Source: Pantoea sp050157905 (GTDB taxonomy: Bacteria > Pseudomonadota > Gammaproteobacteria > Enterobacterales > Enterobacteriaceae). Taken from it: DNA of 64,000 bases. Of the stretch, positions 60,535 to 64,000 are shown one piece after another. The notes under the pieces are model-generated. The model ran no database searches, was not told the origin of the DNA, and saw nothing but the letters and a program-made list of their open reading frames with translations. Position 1 is the stretch's first letter. Each line of letters starts with the position of its first letter. The stretch covers positions 3,534,001 to 3,598,000 of the forward strand of contig NZ_JBKIWZ010000001.1 of assembly GCF_050157905.1 (NCBI RefSeq), read 5' to 3'. The position numbers and the translations under genes are program-made.

Positions 60535-61431
60535 ATGGAAAACGGCGCGAATTTAACCGCCATGCTGGTCTTTGCGCGTGTTGTGGAATTACAGAGTTTC
60601 AGTGAAGCGGCCCGCGCGCTGGGCTGGTCCAAATCTCATGTCAGCCGGGAGATTGCCCGGCTGGAACTACGGCTCGGTATCCGGCTGCTGCAGCGCACGA
60701 CCCGTCGGCTGGCGCTGACCGAGCTGGGCCAGGCGTACTATCCCTACTGTGTGCGAATGCTGGCTGAAGCTCAGCGCGCCGAGGCGTTTGTACAGCAGCT
60801 GCATCAGCAGCCTGCGGGTCATCTCCGGCTGCAGGCACCCGTTACGTTCGGCTGTCAGTGTGTGGTCCCGGTGCTGAATCGTTTTCTGCAACGGCATCTG
60901 CATATTAACGTTGATCTCGATCTGACCGATCGCAATCACGATCGGCTCGACGATCAGACCGATCTGGCGATTGTGATCCGATCCCGATCGCCGCAGCAGG
61001 GCCATTTCAGGATATTGAGTGAGATCGAGTGGGGACTCTATGCGGCGCCTGCGTACCTGTCGCAGCGACCCGCCATCACACATCCGGACATGCTGCCGCG
61101 CCACGATCTGCTGCTGTTCCATGGCCCGGCGCACACCGCCGCGTTGCCGTTCCGCCGCGATAAGCAGCGGCTGGCGCTGGATGTGCGTAGCCGGTTTCGC
61201 GCCAACAACAGCATGGCGCTGCTGAATGCGGCGCTGGCAGGCAGCGGTATCGCCTATCTGCCTTCCTACATGGCGCAGGAGGCGGTCACGCATGGAGAGA
61301 TCCAGCAACTGCTGCCGGAGTGGCAGATGGACCGGCTGCAGAGCTATCTGCTGCTGCACGACGCTTATGAACCGGCATCGCCGGTCACGCTGCTCTGCGA
61401 TGCCCTGGTTGCGGCGCTGAATCCGCGCTGA
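60535..61431 (+). CDS. LysR-type transcriptional regulator
   Basis: 298 residues. Winged helix-turn-helix in MLVFARVVELQSFSEAARAL and GWSKSHVSREIARLELRLGI; effector domain from residue 95 (GHLRLQAPVTFGCQCVVPVL), closest to the CrgA/DsdC-like LysR class that acts on quinones or drugs. It is directly followed in the same direction by an MFS drug-transporter gene, with a 13-bp inverted repeat overlapping its own stop codon. Control of that transporter is possible. The effector is unknown. Confidence 0.86.
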   Translation: MENGANLTAMLVFARVVELQSFSEAARALGWSKSHVSREIARLELRLGIRLLQRTTRRLALTELGQAYYPYCVRMLAEAQRAEAFVQQLHQQPAGHLRLQAPVTFGCQCVVPVLNRFLQRHLHINVDLDLTDRNHDRLDDQTDLAIVIRSRSPQQGHFRILSEIEWGLYAAPAYLSQRPAITHPDMLPRHDLLLFHGPAHTAALPFRRDKQRLALDVRSRFRANNSMALLNAALAGSGIAYLPSYMAQEAVTHGEIQQLLPEWQMDRLQSYLLLHDAYEPASPVTLLCDALVAALNPR

Positions 61432-61458
61432 TTGTTGCATGCTGACAACAATCAGCGC
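61425..61458. repeat. Perfect 13-bp inverted repeat at the end of the LysR gene
   Basis: GCGCTGATTGTTG (61425-61437) and CAACAATCAGCGC (61446-61458) are exact complements around an 8-base loop. The left arm contains the LysR stop codon. No T-run follows, and the MFS start is 84 bp downstream, so it may be an operator, a transcript-end hairpin, or both. Confidence 0.7.
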
Positions 61459-61541
61459 CAGAGAGTAACTATCGCGCCAGGACTGTTGTTATCCGTTGCG
61501 CTTGGTTAGCCTGTCTCCCTGATCATTCAACGGATATTACT

Positions 61542-62747
61542 ATGCAACAGTTACCCGATACGGCTGAATTTCAGCACTGGAGACGTAACCTCGCGGTCTG
61601 CGTCGCCGGCTCCTTTACCACCATCGTAGCGATGACGCTGCTGCTGCCTTTTCTGCCGCTCTATGTGCAGCAACTGGGGGTGGAGCAGCCTGCCGCCATC
61701 GCCCGCTGGTCCGGTCTGGCCTACGGTGCAACCTTTTTCAGCGCGGCTCTGACTGCGCCGCTGTGGGGCAGGCTGGCCGATCGTTATGGGCGTAAGCTGA
61801 TGCTGATACGGGCCAGTCTCGGCATGGCGATTGCCATGTCGCTGATAGGTATGGCGACGGCGCCGTGGCAGCTGGTGGCGCTGCGCCTGCTGGCAGGATT
61901 ACTGGGTGGCTACGCGTCGGGATCGACCATTCTGGTGGCGGCACAGACGCCAAAAGCACATACCGGCTGGGCGCTGGGGATACTCGCCTCCGGCATTATG
62001 GCTGGCAACGTGGTCGGGCCGCTGCTGGGTGGCGTATTACCGCCGCTGGTCGGTATCCGTCAGACGTTCTGGCTGACCGGTGCAGTGATTTTTCTGGCTT
62101 TCCTCGCCACCACTTTTTTACTTAAAGAGCTGCCACGGTCTGCTGCGGCTGCGCACGCCGATAAGCCAGAATCGCCCGATGCGCTGCCGGTAAATCGTCA
62201 GCTGGTCCGGCTGATGTGGCTCTCCGGTATGTTACTGATCTTTGCCAGCATGTCGATTGAGCCGATCATTACACTCTACGTGGGTGAATTCGTTCAGGGT
62301 GACCATCAGATTACGCTGACCGCCGGACTGGTGATGTCCGCTGCGGCGCTGGGTACGGTGCTGGCGGCTCCCCGGCTGGGACGGCTGGCCGATCGCGTGG
62401 GCCACTGGCAGGTGCTGACTGGCGGGCTGCTGGTGAGCGGACTGCTGCTGATTCCGCAGGCGTTTATTACTGCGGCCTGGCAACTGGTACTGCTGCGTTT
62501 TCTGATGGGGATGGCGCTGGGCGGGCTGATGCCCTGCATCACCGCGATCATCCGTCACAACGTGCCGGCTTCGCAGGTCGGACGAATGCTGGGCTATTCA
62601 ACATCGGCGCAGTATATCGGTCAGGTCAGCGGTCCGCTGTTCGGCGGGCTGGTGGGCGGGGCATTCGGGATGCGGCCAGTGTTTCTGGCCACCTGCGTGG
62701 TGATGCTGTTCTGTGGCTGGCTCAACTGGCGCGCAATGCGTCGCTAG
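61542..62747 (+). CDS. MFS multidrug transporter, MdtG-like
   Basis: 401 residues, twelve membrane segments, DHA1 drug:H+ antiporter type. It shares with MdtG the start FQHWRRNLAVCVAGSFTTIV, the LPFLPLYVQQLGVEQ block near 35, the loop-2 motif WGRLADRYGRKLMLIRASLG near 76 and the motif C region ILASGIMAGNVVGPLLGGVL near 145. E. coli MdtG has 408 residues and confers fosfomycin and deoxycholate resistance; MarA, SoxS and Rob activate it. Similarity is moderate, so the symbol is left open. It is located behind a LysR gene. Confidence 0.85.
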   Translation: MQQLPDTAEFQHWRRNLAVCVAGSFTTIVAMTLLLPFLPLYVQQLGVEQPAAIARWSGLAYGATFFSAALTAPLWGRLADRYGRKLMLIRASLGMAIAMSLIGMATAPWQLVALRLLAGLLGGYASGSTILVAAQTPKAHTGWALGILASGIMAGNVVGPLLGGVLPPLVGIRQTFWLTGAVIFLAFLATTFLLKELPRSAAAAHADKPESPDALPVNRQLVRLMWLSGMLLIFASMSIEPIITLYVGEFVQGDHQITLTAGLVMSAAALGTVLAAPRLGRLADRVGHWQVLTGGLLVSGLLLIPQAFITAAWQLVLLRFLMGMALGGLMPCITAIIRHNVPASQVGRMLGYSTSAQYIGQVSGPLFGGLVGGAFGMRPVFLATCVVMLFCGWLNWRAMRR

Positions 62748-62754
62748 CGCGATC

Positions 62755-62778
62755 AAAAAAGGCGGACCGGAGTCCGCC
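62755..62778 (-). terminator. Terminator of the glucose dehydrogenase gene
   Basis: On the minus strand GGCGGAC TCCG GTCCGCC is followed by six T, 25 bp beyond the stop codon. Confidence 0.9.
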
Positions 62779-62802
62779 TGAATGTCATCACAATGATGTG
62801 AA

Positions 62803-64000
62803 TTACTTCTGGTCTGGCAGGGCGTAGGCAATCACATAGTCGCCCAGCTTCGTGCCGAACGAACCGTGGCCGCCTGCTGCGATAACAACGTACTGCTTGC
62901 CATTCGCTTCATAGGTCATTGGTGTCGCCTGGCCGCCTGCTGGCAGACGTGCCTGCCATAACAGTTCGCCGGTATCGGTGCTGAACGCACGCAGGTAGTT
63001 ATCCGCGGTGGCACCGATGAAGAAGACCTTACCTGCCGTGGTGATAGGACCACCCAGCATTGGCATCCCCATTTTGAACGGCAGCGGAACCGGTGCGCTG
63101 TCGCGAACGGTACCAATACGCTGTTTCCACACCACGTCGTTGGTCTTCAAATCCACCGCAGAGATGTAACCCCACGAAGGCTGTTTACACGGCAGACCAA
63201 ACGGAGACAGGAACGGATTCAGCTCGACGCCATAAGGCACGCCATACTGCGGCTGAATACCGGTTTCAGTGCCTGAACCGCCTTCCGCGCCTTTCGGCGG
63301 CTCAATCGGGTTGCCCGGACCGCGTGGCACCAGTTTAGAGACAAACGGCAGCGCCATCGGGTTAGCAATTGCGATCTGACGATTAGGATCGACAGCGATG
63401 CCGCCCCATTCGAACATACCAAGGTTACCCGGGAAGACCAGGGTGCCCTGCTCAGAAGGTGGGGTGAACGGACCTTCATAGCGCAGGCGCTTGAAGATCA
63501 CGCGGCACACCAGCTGGTCAAACATCGTTGCGCCCCACATATCCTTGTCCGTCAGGTTCTGTTTCGGACGGAAGGTCAGCTCAGAGTAGGGCTGAGTGGC
63601 GGCAACGTGATCGCCTTTCGCAGCACCCTGTGGTACTGGCGTTTCTGGCGCAGGGACAACCGGCTTACCGGTACGACGGTCCAGAACGAAGATGTTACCG
63701 GTTTTCGCAGGAGCATAAACCACCGGCACGGTGTTGCCATCTTTGTCTGTAATATCGGCCAGGGTCGGCTGCGACGGCAGGTCCATATCCCACAGGTCGT
63801 GATGGACGGTCTGATAAGACCAGACCAGCTTGCCGGTAGTAGCGTTGAGTGCCAGCACGCTGCTCGCATAACGCTCCTGCTCTGGTGTACGGTTACCGCC
63901 CCAGATATCCGGTGTGGTCACGCCCATTGGCAGATAAACGGTATCCAGTTTCGGATCGTAAACCGCTGGCGCCCATGAGTTCGGGGAATTCATGGTGAAG
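62803..64000 (-). CDS. gcd: PQQ-dependent membrane glucose dehydrogenase, C-terminal half
   Basis: The frame is open to the window edge, so about 399 C-terminal residues of a protein usually near 796 are visible. It oxidises glucose to gluconolactone in the periplasm and reduces ubiquinone. Typical are VTTPDIWGGNRTPEQERYAS, SVLALNATTGKLVWSYQTVH, HDLWDMDLPSQPTLADI (the His-Asp-Trp segment near the PQQ site), GNLGMFEWGGIAVDPNRQIA, GIQPQYGVPYGVELNPFLSP and the closing AAGGHGSFGTKLGDYVIAYALP, all repeats of the eight-bladed propeller. An internal Met at 63991-63993 is not the start. The gluconate it makes is the substrate of the dehydrogenase at 45-49 kb. Confidence 0.95.
   Translation of the reverse strand, partial: FTMNSPNSWAPAVYDPKLDTVYLPMGVTTPDIWGGNRTPEQERYASSVLALNATTGKLVWSYQTVHHDLWDMDLPSQPTLADITDKDGNTVPVVYAPAKTGNIFVLDRRTGKPVVPAPETPVPQGAAKGDHVAATQPYSELTFRPKQNLTDKDMWGATMFDQLVCRVIFKRLRYEGPFTPPSEQGTLVFPGNLGMFEWGGIAVDPNRQIAIANPMALPFVSKLVPRGPGNPIEPPKGAEGGSGTETGIQPQYGVPYGVELNPFLSPFGLPCKQPSWGYISAVDLKTNDVVWKQRIGTVRDSAPVPLPFKMGMPMLGGPITTAGKVFFIGATADNYLRAFSTDTGELLWQARLPAGGQATPMTYEANGKQYVVIAAGGHGSFGTKLGDYVIAYALPDQK

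Noticed and set aside
1..64000. CRISPR arrays, tRNA or rRNA genes
   Set aside because: No regularly spaced repeats, no cloverleaf-like sequence with a conserved TTCGANTC arm at a plausible position, and no rRNA-like sequence was noticed. A tRNA scan was not possible, so short RNA genes could be missed.

Overview
The window looks like chromosomal DNA of a plant- or soil-associated enterobacterium of the Erwiniaceae, most likely Pantoea; this is inferred from gene content and protein similarity recalled from memory, not from a search. The left half follows the order known from the Escherichia coli 91-92 min region: dusA, pspG, qor, dnaB, tyrB, yjbQ, yjbR, uvrA, ssb, yjcB, soxS, soxR, ghxP, yjcE, actP-yjcH-acs, gltP. 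Departures from that order stand out: alr is not between dnaB and tyrB, where an AsnC/Lrp regulator and a YitT membrane protein sit instead; aphA, pdeC and the nrf genes are absent; about 6.6 kb of accessory DNA lies between ssb and yjcB.

Region by region. 1-9.6 kb: end of a TraF-like outer-membrane protein gene, dusA, pspG with a sigma-54 promoter, qor, dnaB, the AsnC/YitT insertion, tyrB, yjbQR and a zinc alcohol dehydrogenase. 9.8-13.5 kb: divergent uvrA and ssb with a LexA-like box between them. 13.5-20.1 kb: accessory block with a frameshifted isochorismatase-family gene, an AraC regulator with an EamA exporter, an AT-rich stretch with an IS3-type remnant, then an isolated flippase plus TupA-like ATP-grasp pair. 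20.1-28.7 kb: yjcB with a perfect CRP site, soxS/soxR around a perfect SoxR operator, a glutathione transferase, ghxP (frameshifted), a CPA1 antiporter, a LysR regulator with lrgA/lrgB-type genes, and yfaZ. 28.7-36 kb: acetate scavenging (acs frameshifted, yjcH, actP), gltP and an unrecognised two-gene cassette. 36-43 kb: N-acetylmuramate use (murQP), an Aer-like receptor, an AraC/MFS pair and a small secreted DUF1471-type protein. 43.5-50.3 kb: sbmA, a three-subunit flavocytochrome gluconate dehydrogenase with a GntR-type operator, and an MFS transporter. 50.5-56 kb: abgT, abgB, abgA and divergent abgR for p-aminobenzoyl-glutamate. 56-64 kb: a VOC protein, tsx with CRP/CytR-type sites, a two-component system, a small SoxS/RamA-like regulator, a LysR regulator, an MdtG-like MFS and the C-terminal half of PQQ glucose dehydrogenase.

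Several genes form a logical network. Glucose dehydrogenase at the right edge makes gluconate in the periplasm, and the gluconate dehydrogenase carries it to 2-ketogluconate; the GntR-type palindrome at the latter's promoter suggests gluconate-responsive control. Acetate, N-acetylmuramate, nucleoside, glutamate and folate-catabolite genes give a scavenging character to the rest.

Three conserved genes (an isochorismatase-family hydrolase, ghxP and acs) are each broken by a single base at a run of five or six identical bases. That pattern fits homopolymer sequencing error better than three independent gene losses. No tRNA, rRNA or CRISPR array was seen. No wholly new multi-gene system can be claimed; the best candidates for undescribed biology are the flippase/ATP-grasp pair, the cassette at 34.8-35.9 kb, the sigma-54-like promoter of the YitT gene and the 11-bp-period repeat at the two-component locus.
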